DNA from: Amphibalanus amphitrite
Taxonomy: Eukaryota; Arthropoda; Thecostraca; Balanomorpha; Balanidae
NCBI RefSeq assembly: GCF_019059575.1
Contig: NW_024883052.1
Coordinates: 1-64,000, forward strand
Reading direction: 5' to 3'
Length of the DNA stretch: 64,000 nt
Shown here: positions 1 to 13,809 of the stretch, one piece after another
How the letters are laid out: each line of letters starts with the position of its first letter
How positions within the stretch are numbered: the stretch's first letter is position 1
Made by a program: the position numbers and the translations under genes
The notes under the pieces: model-generated
Database searches by the model: none
What the model saw: only the letters and a program-made list of their open reading frames with translations
What the model was told of the DNA's origin: nothing

Positions 1-882
1 GCGAGGGTAATATCACTGGGGCATTGCTGGCAGTAGTTGTGATGGCACCTGTTTTATATTAAAGGCACTGACTTCTATCATCTTTTGCGTGGATTGATCA
101 CTTCTTTGACAACTCTGACAATAAGTGAGAAGTTCTTCAGATACCAGTGACCAGGCTTGCTTTCAGTCTTAAGTGAACACTGGAACACTGGGAGACATAG
201 CTACTTTGTTCCTAATTGTATCTGTCAAAAATAACATTCGAGCTCATAGCACGGTCTGCTGTGTAGGACCTTGATAGTGTCCGAGACCAACTGGTCACAA
301 TTAGATCATCGTTAGTCTCTGGAAGTTTTCCAGAGAACATCACGAAACAAAATACAATGGAAAATAGAAAATAGCATCAGCGAATTCCTTTAAGTGACGT
401 GACCTACTAACATTTCCAGCTCATCCGGCATCACGAACATGCGGCTATGTCACACGCGACAGTCCACCAGTAGGTCGAGGATGGGATATTTCTCTCATCC
501 TTGACTCATGTCAGCGAGTAATGCACCTTCCCGCACTCGACGCCATGCACAGCCACCCAGTCCCGTCCCGTTCCATCTCATTGTGAATATTCTGTAGCGC
601 CCATTAGCAGAAGCTGCTGCCAGAAGTTTAGGTCACGTACCAGTCGCAGGTCAAAGTGAGATAGGGTCTTAGGTAGGGTCAGAAGGGCCACTATGGGATG
701 GTCAGAAAAGCACCTGAAAGGGTCTCATGAGGATAGTTGAGAGAATCAGAAGACTAATGGTAATGCCAGGATGGCCGATGGGGTCATGAGGGCCCCTGAA
801 GGGTCAGGGGGTTCACAGTTAGGGTCTAAAGGACCGGTCACGGTTACTGGGGCAGTCACTGGAGCGTCACTGGTCGGGTCAG

Positions 883-1019
883 AAGTCTCCCCTAACCCTC
901 CTAGCAACCCATCTCCTGGTGAGGGGTACACGGAGGGCCAGCGAGACTCTAAGACGATCAGAAGGTTCGCTGTGGGATCACAAGTCTCCTCTGACCCTCC
1001 TAGCAACCCATCTCCTGGT
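883..1019 (+). repeat. Tandem duplication, 99-bp period
   Basis: A 38-bp block (AAGTCTCC, then CCTCCTAGCAACCCATCTCC) occurs at 883-920 and 982-1019. Confidence 0.85.
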
Positions 1020-1160
1020 CCGGGGAGGGCGGGTGAGACGCTGGCGCCGCGCCTGTTGTGTTTCTGTGCCGGTGGCGTGGCTGGGAGCCGGCACATAGCT
1101 GACCGTACTGGCAGGGAGCCAGGCGTCATTGGGTGCTGGGACGCTGCCGGCCAGCCACCG

Positions 1161-1275
1161 GCGCACGGTGGACGGTGGACGGCGCACGGTGGACTGTGGA
1201 CGGTGGACGGTGGATGGTGGACGGTGGACCGTGGATGGTAGACGGTTGACGCGGACGACGGACGGTGGATGGTGG
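1161..1275 (+). repeat. GGTGGAC minisatellite
   Basis: Short units of GGTGGAC/GGTGGATG type repeat about fifteen times with point changes. All overlapping open frames are by-products. Confidence 0.9.
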
Positions 1276-1565
1276 GCAACGAACGGGGGGAGGTCAGCGA
1301 TGGATGGAACACGGAGGGGTGTGGGATGGGTCAGAAGAACTCCCAGCTCCCCCTTCTGTCCCTGACAGAGTCTCTCATATCCTCACACAGCCCTGACTGG
1401 AATGCAACGTGGAAGAAGGTGAGGGCAACCAGGTAGGAAGATACAAGGGGTTAAATATATAGGCACCGTGATGCGGTGGTGGATGTAAAGGCAAATATGA
1501 TAGAGGAAAGAGCGGGGAGATACATATCGGAAGATAAATTGATAAATGGATGGATGGATAGAAAC

Positions 1566-1965
1566 TAGAGGTGGCAAAAGATGAAAATTTTGGGAACCAG
1601 ACTCGAACCAGACCCGGCTGAACATTTCTGGAACCAGTCGGACCCGGTCTTAGTTGGAACCGGAACCAGTTGGACCCGTTCCCCAAAAGTCAATTAATAC
1701 AAACTACTTGTAGGAATCATTAGTTGCATCATGTAAAACAGCCTATTTCCCACTGGGAATACTCATGAGCTATTGTGTGCAAAGAAACATTCATATTTGT
1801 ATCATCCCTTCATATATTGTAATAATGTGTAGTGTGCAAGATGTATAGTTTATGGTAGGACCCGGTTGGACCCGTCAGGAAAATTTCCAGGAACCGGTCT
1901 GGACCCATATGGGTCCAGACTGGTTCTTTGGACCGGGTCCTCGGGTCCACATTTTGCCACCTCTA
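1566..1965. mobile_element. hAT-like non-autonomous element, 400 bp
   Basis: Terminal inverted repeats TAGAGGTGGCAAAA and TTTTGCCACCTCTA are flanked by a perfect 8-bp target duplication ATAGAAAC (1558-1565 and 1966-1973). Eight-bp duplications are characteristic of hAT elements. The interior has GGACCCGGT/GAACCAGT-type short repeats next to both ends and no transposase frame. Confidence 0.88.
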
Positions 1966-2272
1966 ATAGAAACATATGCACAACACAGGCGAATGAGAGA
2001 GAAGCAAGAGAAGGGGAAAGAAAAGACAGGAGGAGGGGAAGAGAAGGAGATCATATTCGAAGCACATGGTAAACAGAACTAAGACAACCCTGTCCATAAC
2101 AGCTCCGCCTGAACCTGTCACCAAAACGGGCCTATCAAGACCAACTCATGCACGCTTCTCATACACACAAGTCTTTTATCTCCCCAATCGCGGCACATCC
2201 AGCCGATCTTTTCATCCCATTGCAGCTTCAATAGGGCCCGCGTCAGCCGCAGACCGAGCCGACAAAAGAACT

Positions 2273-2503
2273 AATGACGTCGACACATGTCCCAGACACC
2301 CTGATTGGTCTCGTCAGCAGGCGGAGCGCGCTCAATGAGCTTCCGTCGCAGCTGACCAGACTAGGCAGCTGACTAGAGTAGGCATCCATTGACAGAGCGG
2401 CTTTCAACGGTCTGATGCAGCGGCGCTTTGCGTAGAAGGACGCTGATTGGTCAGCAGGTCTGGACTAATGACGTCAGCAGTAGGAATGAGCGTCGGTGAT
2501 TGG
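2273..2503. promoter_or_regulatory. Cluster of inverted CCAAT boxes and CRE-like sites
   Basis: CTGATTGG occurs at 2301 and 2443 with a GTGATTGG at 2496, interleaved with AATGACGTC at about 2273 and 2467. The spacing suggests an internal duplication (AATGACGTC ... GATTGG ... GTCAGCAG repeated). It may be a promoter-like or repeat-derived regulatory block in CaMKII intron 7, just before the GA tract. Confidence 0.3.
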
Positions 2504-2540
2504 TTTAGTCACTCTGAAAGCACGCCGATGCATCGTTATG

Positions 2541-2708
<168 letters not shown>

Positions 2709-4604
2709 AAAAAAAAATAGATAGAAAATCTGAAACCCAGAGACAGACAGAAATCTGAGACCTACGAAAGGGGTACTTGAGACCTACGATGTAGTTGTGT
2801 CTCGCCAAGTATGCCCAGAAGTGTTACTCTGCGATGAAGTCAACCACATTCCATAGATCTCCCCCTCACCCAAGCAGCACCCAGGTGCCCAATCGCCCCT
2901 CCCCAGTGAAATTCAAACAACGCTCCAACAGTGTCCCGGCGACGGCATGCAACTCCAGCAGCTAATTCCCCTAATGTGTCGGCGGGCCGGGATCAGCGCA
3001 GTTAAATTACTTTGCTCCAACTTCGTGTATGAGCCAGGCCTTTCTCCCGTCGAGGGAACCTTCTGGAATATACCGCACGGGAAATGCCAATACATTCTGA
3101 CCAAACGGCTATGGCTTTCGGTAGAATTAGAAAACGAAACTACAGTCTGAACGAAGTCGGCTAATTCCAACAAAGTTTCCTTCGATGGCCTCGCTTGTCT
3201 CGTTCCTAGGTCCATGGATAAAATTCGGCGGCACAACTTTCCCATAGAGCACACGCAGTCGCACATCCCTGCCAAACGATCCCAGTTTGGAGTCGTGCTA
3301 AGACATACCCACCGACCGCTGGGTGGCTCGTGCTGTCTCCTGGGGCACCGTGAGTGCGAGCTTATTGAATTCCATCACCGGCAGACGCCAACAGAGGCGC
3401 GCTCCGGCATGTCAATATCCAGCATTTCGCAGCACTTGGGGGAGGGGACGGGAGAGGGAGCGGTGGGCTGAAGCTCATCGGTGTACGAGGTCTAGCTCAA
3501 GCTGGGTCAAAGTTTATTGTGTAGTATAAGCAAAGGATACATAGGCATAGAATACATACCTAAGCATGGGTACACACTAGGCGTACAACTGGATGCGCGC
3601 GTCAGGCGAACCAAACTCAACTCATCCGGATCCAATAACCAGTTCATCCTAGATCTACCCAGATCCATCGATCGATCTACCCCACATCCATCCGGGACCC
3701 ACTCGAGCGTAATCACAGAGCACACCTTACTCATTCCATCTGAGAGATGTCTCCGGTGAGTCGGCAGGGTTCAGATCGATTCAGATAGCTCCTAGAGCGC
3801 GCTCCGATGGATTTAATCCTCCAGCTCGGACTCCAGCGCCGCTGATGGTCCGGACAGGCTATTCCTGAGCCCTCAGACGCCGGGATATATCGGATGAAAA
3901 CGCCCCTATCGTGTAGACGATGTTTCAGTGTTGAGAACCAACAGCGATACAATTTTCTGGCTGGCGTGACATCGAAAAGAAGGCCGACGAAATGATCCGC
4001 GATACTCCATAAGAAAATAAGCGATAAAAACTTCCTAAAGTGATCCCATAAAGCGTAAAACATCGTTCTTGTTTCAAAACTTGAAATCCCTCCATCATCT
4101 ACCCCAAAGATCCACAGCAACTGGCACACAACAAGTACCTCAAAATCACAACCCCTAGCCTCCCACCAACCACATCATCAACTTGACCATGCCCATCTCT
4201 CCCCAGCCCACCTCAGCCTAGCTTCGTGACACCACCACTTGTCGCCACAAGTGTGCAGACCCCTCGCCGGCCACAGGTGTGTTAAAAGAGGGCGAGGGCA
4301 CAGATGGTCCCACTGAGCCTGGCGACGGCAGGCAGACAATAGTGCCGGAACAGACGGTCAAATGGGGTCAGACGGGGTCAGAGGAGGTCACCCGGTCATA
4401 GCTATGAAGGTCACAGTGGTAGCAGACTCGCAGCTGTATCACCAGCTGCGTGGACGAACAGACGGGCACCGCGTGGACAGGAGCAGCCCGGCTGATAAAG
4501 GCACCAGGAGGGGACGTGGTTGACGACAAGCTGCGCCGTGATAGGGGGATGTTTTATCATCTTTATCAGGATGAGTTTGACCAGTTACTCTGTGGTTTGT
4601 CTTC

Positions 4605-4795
4605 AAGCAACAAAAGACCCCCTAATTGATTCACCCTTTAAAAAACAGCGTAAACTCGCTACCGCATCAATTCCTAGTTCTACTGAAATAAATGCCGTTG
4701 ACCAAGCCCTGGAATTTTGCAGAAATGACTGTCATAACATGCTTCAAAGGAAAAGAGTTGCTAAGGCAGCAGAAAAAAGTACGACGGATTTTTAA
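4605..4795 (+). CDS. Possible exon fragment, unrecognised
   Basis: Downstream of an acceptor-like TTTGTCTTCAAG, an open frame reads ATKDPLIDSPFKKQRKLATA, then SIPSSTEINAVDQALEFCRN and a basic end (MLQRKRVAKAAEKS) before a stop. Composition is protein-like and not repetitive. It lies on the strand opposite CaMKII, inside its intron, so a transposon-derived fragment is as likely as a gene. No family recognised. Confidence 0.2.
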
Positions 4796-5354
4796 GCTAC
4801 TTTGTGACACGACCTTTACGCATCCTAAGTAACGCACGCCTTAGCAGCTCTAAAACGAGTCAGCCCCACCCAAACCTCCCCCTTCTGCCACCTCCCGCCG
4901 CGACTCTCAGACATGTCGCGACCTCTGACTTTTACCAGCGTCCGCCTCAATAATGCAGGTCACCAGACTCGGGCGGAGGCCGGCGCCTGAGACGCACCAT
5001 TTGCCTTTCCCAGAGGCGCGCCTCGGATACTAAAACTGCCCAGCCAATGTGCGACCGGGGAGAGATGTGGGCATTAGGGGACAGCATCGTCTCGGCCCCG
5101 AAATTTGGAACAATATGAATGTTATTAAATTTTATTTACGCCTAGCACGCCAGTGGGAACAACGTCTTGCAAGTTTGTCGATTTTTCTAACTAACACTGT
5201 TACAACTTGACAATAATTGCTTGGCGAGCTCACGTCATTTACCAGCCATTTTTTCGGTCCTGCCGTCTTTATTATCGTGTAGCGCCGTTCTTCGGCGTAA
5301 GTCTCACCCCTTCTTTACTCCGTCTCCTTCCTCCCAGCTCTCTCTTCTCCCTTA

Positions 5355-5531
<177 letters not shown>

Positions 5532-6338
5532 TCACCAACAGATGGCGCGCGACGCGCGGTGACGCAGGACTCGAATTCGAGTAGATGGCGCCAGCGTCTA
5601 TTGGCGACAGAACCAGTGTGAGGTATACCGCTAGAAACAATGATGGAAGCATCACCGCTTTGATCTTGTGTTTGGCACAAATGACAAGTATTGAAAACAT
5701 GGGTCAACGAATTACAAGAATACCATCAACTAAAAAAAAATCAGCTGAGTGTGCGGTTCCAATGCGATGTAAAATACACGACTTATTCCTTCAGCCTTCA
5801 TCTACAAAACAAAACCGAACCTGCTAGGATATAAACTCAATAATTATGCTCATGTGCGCATTCCCTGCACACTGCACGCGAATCAAGCGCCATTACACAA
5901 ATTACTTCCGGTAACAGACATAAACCAAACTCCATTACAAAATACTCGTCATCCTTAGACCAACACATTAATCCTAGCATTAATGCCCCACTTCCCTCTT
6001 CTTCGGGTCCAGATACCAGTAATACCTTCCAATACCTTCCAGCTTCATTTCATCCCATCCGTGACTATTTCAAAGGCACACGACGCCGGCACCACACCTA
6101 ACGACGACACCGGCCATAATTCCGGCCTACTACGAACTGGAACCGGTTCCGCATCGCGGCTGGGCCTCCGGGCACGGAAAGGTCACGCACGCTGACCTCG
6201 GCCTGACGAGAAGGGATGGGGAAGGCTCGGGGTACGCCAGAGGTGCAAGTGCAGGTTGAAAGGTGAAATTCCGGGGAATGCAGGAACGCTTGGAAGGGAG
6301 TGCGAGAAGTTCAGTTCAGGAAGCGAGGTGTAGCAGCT

Positions 6339-8142
6339 GGGGCATTCCACGTCAAATCGAACAAAAATCGGCTGTTTTGCACCTTACCATCAGCGATTTC
6401 ATTATAAATTTGTGAGCGAGTTCCTGTGTGGCCCCGGACATTACATTGATGTTTTTTGCACATTCTGACCACAGGTCTTCTAAATATAGGGCATCAAATT
6501 TTTACAAAATGTTGCATCTTTATATTTTTGAACGACCATAACTTTGGTTGTACTTGTTTGATTTGAATGAAATAAACCTTACTGTTTAGGTAATTTCTTA
6601 AGCATTTGTTTAGAATTGCACCTACTTAAATATATGACCTTGAAATTTGCTTAACTCTGTTCTTAAGTACAAATATCGAAATAGCAAAAAACACGTCACC
6701 TTCGATTTGGCTCATTTTCATATATTTTATTGCCTACCATATTCTTAACAACCTGTGAAAAAATTAGAGTGGGCCATTCATAAGTTTTGAAGAAAATTGC
6801 ACATATGCAAACGTATGTTCGCACGCGCAGTGGAGGAGGAAGAGCGAATTTCGCCCACCCCTCCTGTTTTTCGCCAATATCTCATAAGATTAATGCGAAA
6901 TTAATTATGGCTACCTGTCAAGAATTGAATTGGACATCTCATCGTGCAAGCAATAAGAAAATCGGTTCACAACTGTTCTAGTAATAGCGGTGTAAACTGA
7001 ACATCCTGTCGCCGCAGCGACGCGGCGACTCGGCAGCCGGCGCCGACCGCTACGCGCCGCCTGAATTGTAGACTGTGCCGGGACGGAACGGAACGGTTCC
7101 GTCTTTACATCGCGCTCCCTACCGCTGATTACGTTCGATTCGCGTCCAATTTTGTGAGAAGACTAAGAAATGTACAGGCAATCTTATGGTGAAAGAAGTT
7201 TGAAAATCGGTTGGTAAACAATTGAAACATGAACGTGTAAACACAAAATTGTGATTGCTGCGTTTCCCGCATCGGCCGAGCCCGCCTTGCAGCCGGCGAC
7301 ATGTTACTCTTAGCAGGCCTTTAACTGCCATATTTATTATTGGATTAACTAGAAATTCCCCATACATACTAAAAAATGTATGTTCTTTCGTATAGTGAAG
7401 ATCAAAAGACGTGAAGATATCGTTACGTGATAATGTTTTCGTTGAATTTACTTCATGATGCATTTCCACACGGCTCAAAATTCACCGCAAAATACCATTT
7501 GCCTGAGACACTTTTACTTTGGAAGTGGAACTTGAATGCTTGACTACGATGACTATGCATTTCCATGCTCGCAGAGTTTGGGATATCACTAATCAGCAAT
7601 CATTCATTTCAGAAAGTGTACACAAGCAAGCATGTCTTGACTCTGTCTTTCAAGGTCACGCGCGGTTGCGTGATGTTGATGCATGAAAACGGCGTTTGCC
7701 GCGAAAGTTATGAATGGCCCACTCCAATTTTTTCACAGATGGTTAGGAACATTGTGACGGACATAATATGTAAAAATTAGCCAAATCGAAGGTGACGTGT
7801 TTTTTGCTATTTAAATTTTTCTGTTTTAATTCAAGGTCAAAAGCATTTCAAGGTCACTTCAATTTAATTTTATAATTAAAAATCAAAGCCTTATCAATTG
7901 CCTATAAGACTCTGTTAATATCATTTTGATACCAGAAAAGGAACCAGAGTTATAGCCATTTAAAAAATTGATGTGTGGCATTTTTCGCTATATTCGATGA
8001 CCTATATCTCAGCGATACGTTATCAAATTTCGAAAATATTATACGTAACTCAGTTTTGAACCATGCCCAGTCTGCCTACAAATTTTCAGAAAAATCGAAT
8101 GGGATGACGGATTTCGGTGTTTGATTTGACGTGGAATGCCCC
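6339..8142. mobile_element. Foldback DNA element with long inverted repeats, 1.8 kb
   Basis: The ends are GGGGCATTCCACGTCAAATC and its inverted match (GATTTGACGTGGAATGCCCC), flanked by AGCT on both sides (possible 4-bp target duplication). Inversion reaches deep inside: 6670-6790 (CACGTCACCTTCGATTTGGC, AGTGGGCCATTCATAA) recurs inverted at 7700-7800. No transposase frame is present. The superfamily is not assigned. Confidence 0.75.
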
Positions 8143-9360
8143 AGCTAGCAACTGATGCTGATGATAAACCCTGGGGTGTCCAATGTTCATTATGATAATG
8201 AACTACATATGTCGTCATGAAGAAGTCTAAGATACTTTTCCTTGAGGTTTTTTCCATGAAGAAGTCTACATATTAGGCATGTCTTTCAAGTACTCAACTT
8301 TGAACACCAAAATCACACGAATGGTGATCAAAGCAAAAGAGGTTCCCGGTAACTCCCCCCCCCCCCCCCGGAGTAGAGTTATACCTAGCTTCATTGGCGC
8401 CAAACTTCAATCAATCAATTTCAATTCCATCTCGATCGGCATCAACCCATCGCCCAGACCCACGCTTACCCTAAATTCCGCACACCCATCCGGAACGCGA
8501 TCGATACAGCCAAGCCCCGGGGCAAAGTCCCATCGGAAACGAACATCGCGGCAACTGCGTTCGGCTCGGCAGCTCTATCGCGGCTGCTCTATTTTGGCAG
8601 ACGTCATTAGATCGTCCCACACACCTCGCGGAGGTCGTCGGACCACGACAGATCGCCTTTAATCTACCGGCAAAGACGTGGGGAGCGCCCCATTGGTGTC
8701 CCAGCGAACGGCGCGAACGGCGAGTGAATAGTTGGAGACGCATTCCAAAACGTCTGCGTAAGGAATGTCATTAGGGGTGGCATCCCAAGGCAGGGGTAAG
8801 TCCGCTTCGTGATGAGAAAATGGCCTCCGAAGGATGGAGAGTTTGATGGATGATGGGTGGGTCAAGAGAAAGGCCCTGAGGCAATAAAGACGATAACGGG
8901 CTTAAATGGATGTGCGTGGAAAACGTGACGTCTCCTTTTAAAGGAAAGCTGCACTTATCATGTGCTCCTATCGAAAGCATCATTAATAAAAGTGCGTGAA
9001 ACCGATAGCCATTGGAACGGCCATCGGCCATCACCAATGCATTGGTGGGCTCAAAGTGTCGTCGTAATCCAAATTGATATCTGCCGCGAAGCTCACTAAG
9101 CGGAGCATTGAACTTTCAAAGCAGCGCCTTCGATCACCAGTTGACTGCAAAGATCCCAAACTACTGGCAAAAGAAATACTTTCAAATGCATGTAAGTTAT
9201 TGAAAACTCAGACTAAAAAAAGAAACGAGCAACTCTGAGCCCACAGGCATTTGTACTAGCTTACCCGTCTACCCATCATCTCAATTTGCAGATTTACGGT
9301 TTCATGACAGCAACGCCCAACAGCCTACCTTTTCGCAATCCATTCCATAGCCCAGCCCAG

Positions 9361-9592
9361 GCCCAGACCAAGGCCCAGACCCGTCAGCTTCCCCCGTAGA
9401 TCAGTTAGTCTACGCAAGACTAGCTAGTCTACACCCTAGACTGTGAAGTCTAAACAAGACTATCCGTTCTATCCCAGGCTAGGCCCAGGCCAGACCCAGA
9501 CCCGTCAGCTTCCCCGTAGATTGGTTAGTCTACGCGACTAGCTCTAGACTGTGAAGTCTAAACAAGACTATCCGTTCTATCCCAGGCTAGCC
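9361..9592 (+). repeat. Tandem duplication, 121-bp period
   Basis: Two copies of a unit with GACCCGTCAGCTTCCCC, GTTAGTCTACGC, CTGTGAAGTCTAAACAAGAC and TATCCGTTCTATCCCAGGC (9378 and 9499 mark the shared start). Confidence 0.9.
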
Positions 9593-10934
9593 AGAACTCC
9601 CCTGAAACCAAACACCCCGCCGACCAGTCACCGAACAATCTGGTACCTTCATCATCCAGTACCCACGGGCCCATGCAGCAAGGGGTTGACGACCCCCCGG
9701 TGACAGGTGCCCAGTCATCCAATCTGACTCAGCCAGTGCCAGGTCAGGGCACGAGTCCCCTGGGAACTGATGACCCTGTCTGGTGTTCTGCGCTCGGTAG
9801 TTACTACCCTGTGGTGGGGGCAGCGCATGAGACATTCTCGGTACCTATCTATGTTAAACCGCATGTGCCATTTTCTGATTTACTTTATTGTTTGTGCCAG
9901 TCTACTGTTGGTGTCAGCTTTAGTATCTTTGAGGATTATACGCTGTTCTAGCAGCTATATCACGCTGATCATATTGCTCTACCTATGGGAGAGCAAATAA
10001 GGATACGACTTTGAAATAAATGAAAAAAGTTGAAATAAATATGAATCTCAAATCAGGAACAGAATACAGGAAGCAATAAAACAGCACAGAATATAGGAAC
10101 AGAATCAGCTTGGGCTAGGAAAAGCGGGATTTGAATTACGAACGAAGCCCAAGTACAGACAGCACTTGGATGGGAAGTCGGGGCTTGAGTCACCTAGTCT
10201 GAGTTTGAGCCAAAGATAGAGTCGTAGCCGGATCATGAACCCGAGTCGCTACCAGAATCCACCCTCTGACGTGGATTCCACATCTGAGCCGTCCTGGCCG
10301 AGCCGCGGGCGATTTAGCTCGTATCAGTCCGGCCCGGAGCCGATTACACGTCCGGAAACGCTCAGAACACGTCCCACTAATGAATTGGTCTCTCCCTCCC
10401 CCCTCCCCGCCGCCTCAGCTCAGCGACAGTGGATACGGGTGTAGACTCTCCTAACCAGGCGGCTGAGAAATAGAGGACGTACTATTGTGTCACTACTGAG
10501 AGATGGTACTGTGCTGACAGGCTAAGTGAGAAATGGATCGGTCCTTTTGTGCTACTATCGAGGTGAAGTTTGCTCCATTGTCACGGCTGGAGTAGTTTTA
10601 AATTGTCGTGCTAACGGTTGTAGCTAAAGGTCAAACCATTCTGAGGGCTTGCTGATAAGTCTATTCTACATCTAGCTGAAATAAACTTATCAGACATTTC
10701 CTACAACACTACTGTATCTCGAAGTAGTTGACAAAAATCATTCATTACAAGGCTAGACGACTGCTTTACAGCCCAAAATAATTTCATCGTGGCCATGAAA
10801 AGAAGATTGCAATTTTTACAGATGACCATACCACAGGCGAACGACGCCATAACCCCAAAAACTGTGTCTGGCCTCTGATGGAGAAACGTAACACCACCGC
10901 CGTCGGCTTGGGTCGTTCAACGACACATATTTCA

Positions 10935-11097
10935 CCAATCAGCCGCGGGCATCTTGGGGCGCGGCTCCAATCAGCTCCGCCCAAATCGGCCTCTCGTCCA
11001 ATCAGCGGCCGCCACGTAAGCTGATCGTCTCATCAGCATTCCCGCCCTCCCGCGCTCTCCGAAACCGTCACTGGCGCGTTTTCTGGGCGCCAATCAG
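10935..11097 (+). promoter_or_regulatory. Four identical CCAATCAG boxes in a CpG-rich block
   Basis: CCAATCAG occurs at 10935, 10967, 10998 and 11090. The first three are spaced 31-32 bp apart. The block is CpG-rich and has a CTCCGCCC GC-box-like motif at 10974. It looks like a promoter or CpG island within CaMKII intron 6, pointing to the plus strand by convention. No gene start was recognised downstream. Confidence 0.35.
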
Positions 11098-11463
11098 GCC
11101 CGAAAGGCGCGCGTATCTCACCGCTACGGTCCATCGATTTTGAACGGAGGCCGATGGTGAGGCGCCCCAGGTCGTATCGCCGCCACCAAACAAATTCCGA
11201 ACACCGATAGAAGATGAATTGACAGGTTATGATACTGCAAGCCACGCTTGCTTTGGAATGCAGCGCCGCCATTTTTATCAGTTAGTGAGGATACTATAAA
11301 ATAATGCGATAAACGTACTGAGCTGGTTGAACAACACTATTAGCTACGCATAAAAGTAACTGTGTATTCCCGAGCCTATATCACGAGAACAGCATGTACC
11401 GCGCGTGTCTAGCCTCTAACCCGACTGTACCGCTGGGTATCGCTGTGTACCACGCCTGTACTA

Positions 11464-11980
<517 letters not shown>

Positions 11981-12424
11981 TGAAAAAAAAACTGAAAATG
12001 TCGATGGGATGCTAGAGGTGGAGCAGAATGATAAGGGTAAATTAAAACAAAACCGATCTGATCCCATCTAGTAAAATAATGCAAAATAAGACCCAACGAG
12101 ATCCTCATCAAACTCCCATTCGTTGAACTCTTAAGCAATCCATTAGAAACACCAGTCAGATCTCTCCAACCCGTCCCTCCACTTGGCCTCCTCTCCTCCC
12201 AAACCCCTCCCCTTCAATGTCGATTCCGTCTGATCCGGGCCGCATTGATCCACTACCTGCCCCCCTCCACCCCCCCCCCGCCATCGGGGGGTCGGTGTCC
12301 ACCCCCGTCGGCCGGCCAGGTCGCCTGTCTTCCGCGGCCAAATGGACGGTGGCCAAGGCGCTCCAATATTAAAATTGCCGCTCAGTCTGCCTAGCCACGG
12401 CTCGCCGCCATCGGAGAATATGTA

Positions 12425-12585
12425 GAGTCGTGAACGACTCGAGTCGTACGGGAGGAGCGACTAGAGTCACTCGGGAGAACCGATTCGAGCCGTAAGGAAG
12501 TAACATCTCGAGTCGTACAAGAGTTACGAGTCTAGGCACTCAAAATAGCGACTCGAGTCATTCGGAGCCGAGTCGCAAAGGTCAG
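12425..12585. repeat. GACTCGAGTCGT palindromic repeats
   Basis: Five or more degenerate units of about 20-25 bp. The first holds a perfect 14-bp palindrome ACGACTCGAGTCGT (12434-12447). Confidence 0.75.
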
Positions 12586-12853
12586 GAAGCTCGGTACCCG
12601 CGAGATGGCGTGTGCCGTTCGACCTGCGAATCTTTCTCGTTCGACTCGCCGGCAGTGGGTCGGTCGTTTCGTACGAGTCGTAAGAGGATGAGTTCTGGGG
12701 TGGACCGTCGCCTTCTCGACGAGACGAGGGGTCCGTGCCCTGGCTCTCTCGCTCTCGCGCTAGCTCCAGCTTGGGTTAAAGTTGCATAGAGTGAGCGATG
12801 GAGATGGAAGTTGGCGCCGCAGGTAGAGGTTAAAGGAATATGGACTGAGGAGA

Positions 12854-12856
<3 letters not shown>

Positions 12857-12941
<85 letters not shown>
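12857..12941 (+). repeat. (AG)n microsatellite
   Basis: About 85 bp of uninterrupted AG dinucleotides in CaMKII intron 5. Confidence 0.97.
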
Positions 12942-12946
<5 letters not shown>

Positions 12947-13809
12947 AAAGGAAAGGGAAGAGGAAGTATACTTTAGTCACTGAAAACCGATGGAAGTGCT
13001 TTAGTTACCACAAAAGAACCACCGTTTCTGAGGGATTTCAGAATATATGTATGAGTTTAATGTAAAACAGCTCCGGCATAGGCTATCAGTCGAGCTTGTC
13101 AAAACAGGCTAAAATTTATTGACGCGTCTTAACTAAAAACATATTTAGCAAAAGGTCAGGAAGCAAACAGTTCAGACAGGGTTCTGGAAAAATTCCAACA
13201 GTAGCACAAATTAAGCCATTACTTGCATGCCGTTTACTGCCAAGTAGGTACCCGAAGCACATTCAATACTGCGTCCAATTCACAAAATGTCGCCAGACCA
13301 CAATTCATCCTTGCCACCTACAATCCTTACAATTCTCGGGCGCACCCCCCCCCCCCCCCGTCTCTCTGATGACCTCACGCGTAGGTGTGACGGATGACAG
13401 CTACTCCGACAGGTGACAGGTCAACAACACAGTCGTGACGGGCCGTCACTGGTCGTCCCAGTCACACGTCACACGGCAGCGCCTCGCGCATTTCAGCGTC
13501 CTACCGTGAGCAAACGCCCGTACACGTATCGTGATGGTCGTGACGGTCGTGGTCGTGACGGTTTGATGGTCGCGACTAGGCGAAACTCCATCAGACAAGA
13601 GATGATTGCTTAATTAGAAGGGTGTAAAAAAGTGGGCAGAGTCGGACGGTGGGGTTCTGGGAGTGGGAAATGTGGAGATAATTTCGCCTAGAGGAGTGAA
13701 TTTCCCTCAGGTAATATCAAATGTCCAATTTGGCCATAGCGGTACCATTAGAGAGTATTTACAGAGTTTACAGTGACCGCTCCTTAAAGAAAACAAAACT
13801 AATAAATAG

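Noticed and set aside
746-1365. Overlapping frames on both strands with HRPPSTV-like repeats
   Set aside because: Produced by the GGTGGAC minisatellite and the 99-bp duplication.
2913-3275. 120-residue minus-strand frame
   Set aside because: Composition is random-like, with no motif and overlapping frames on the other strand.
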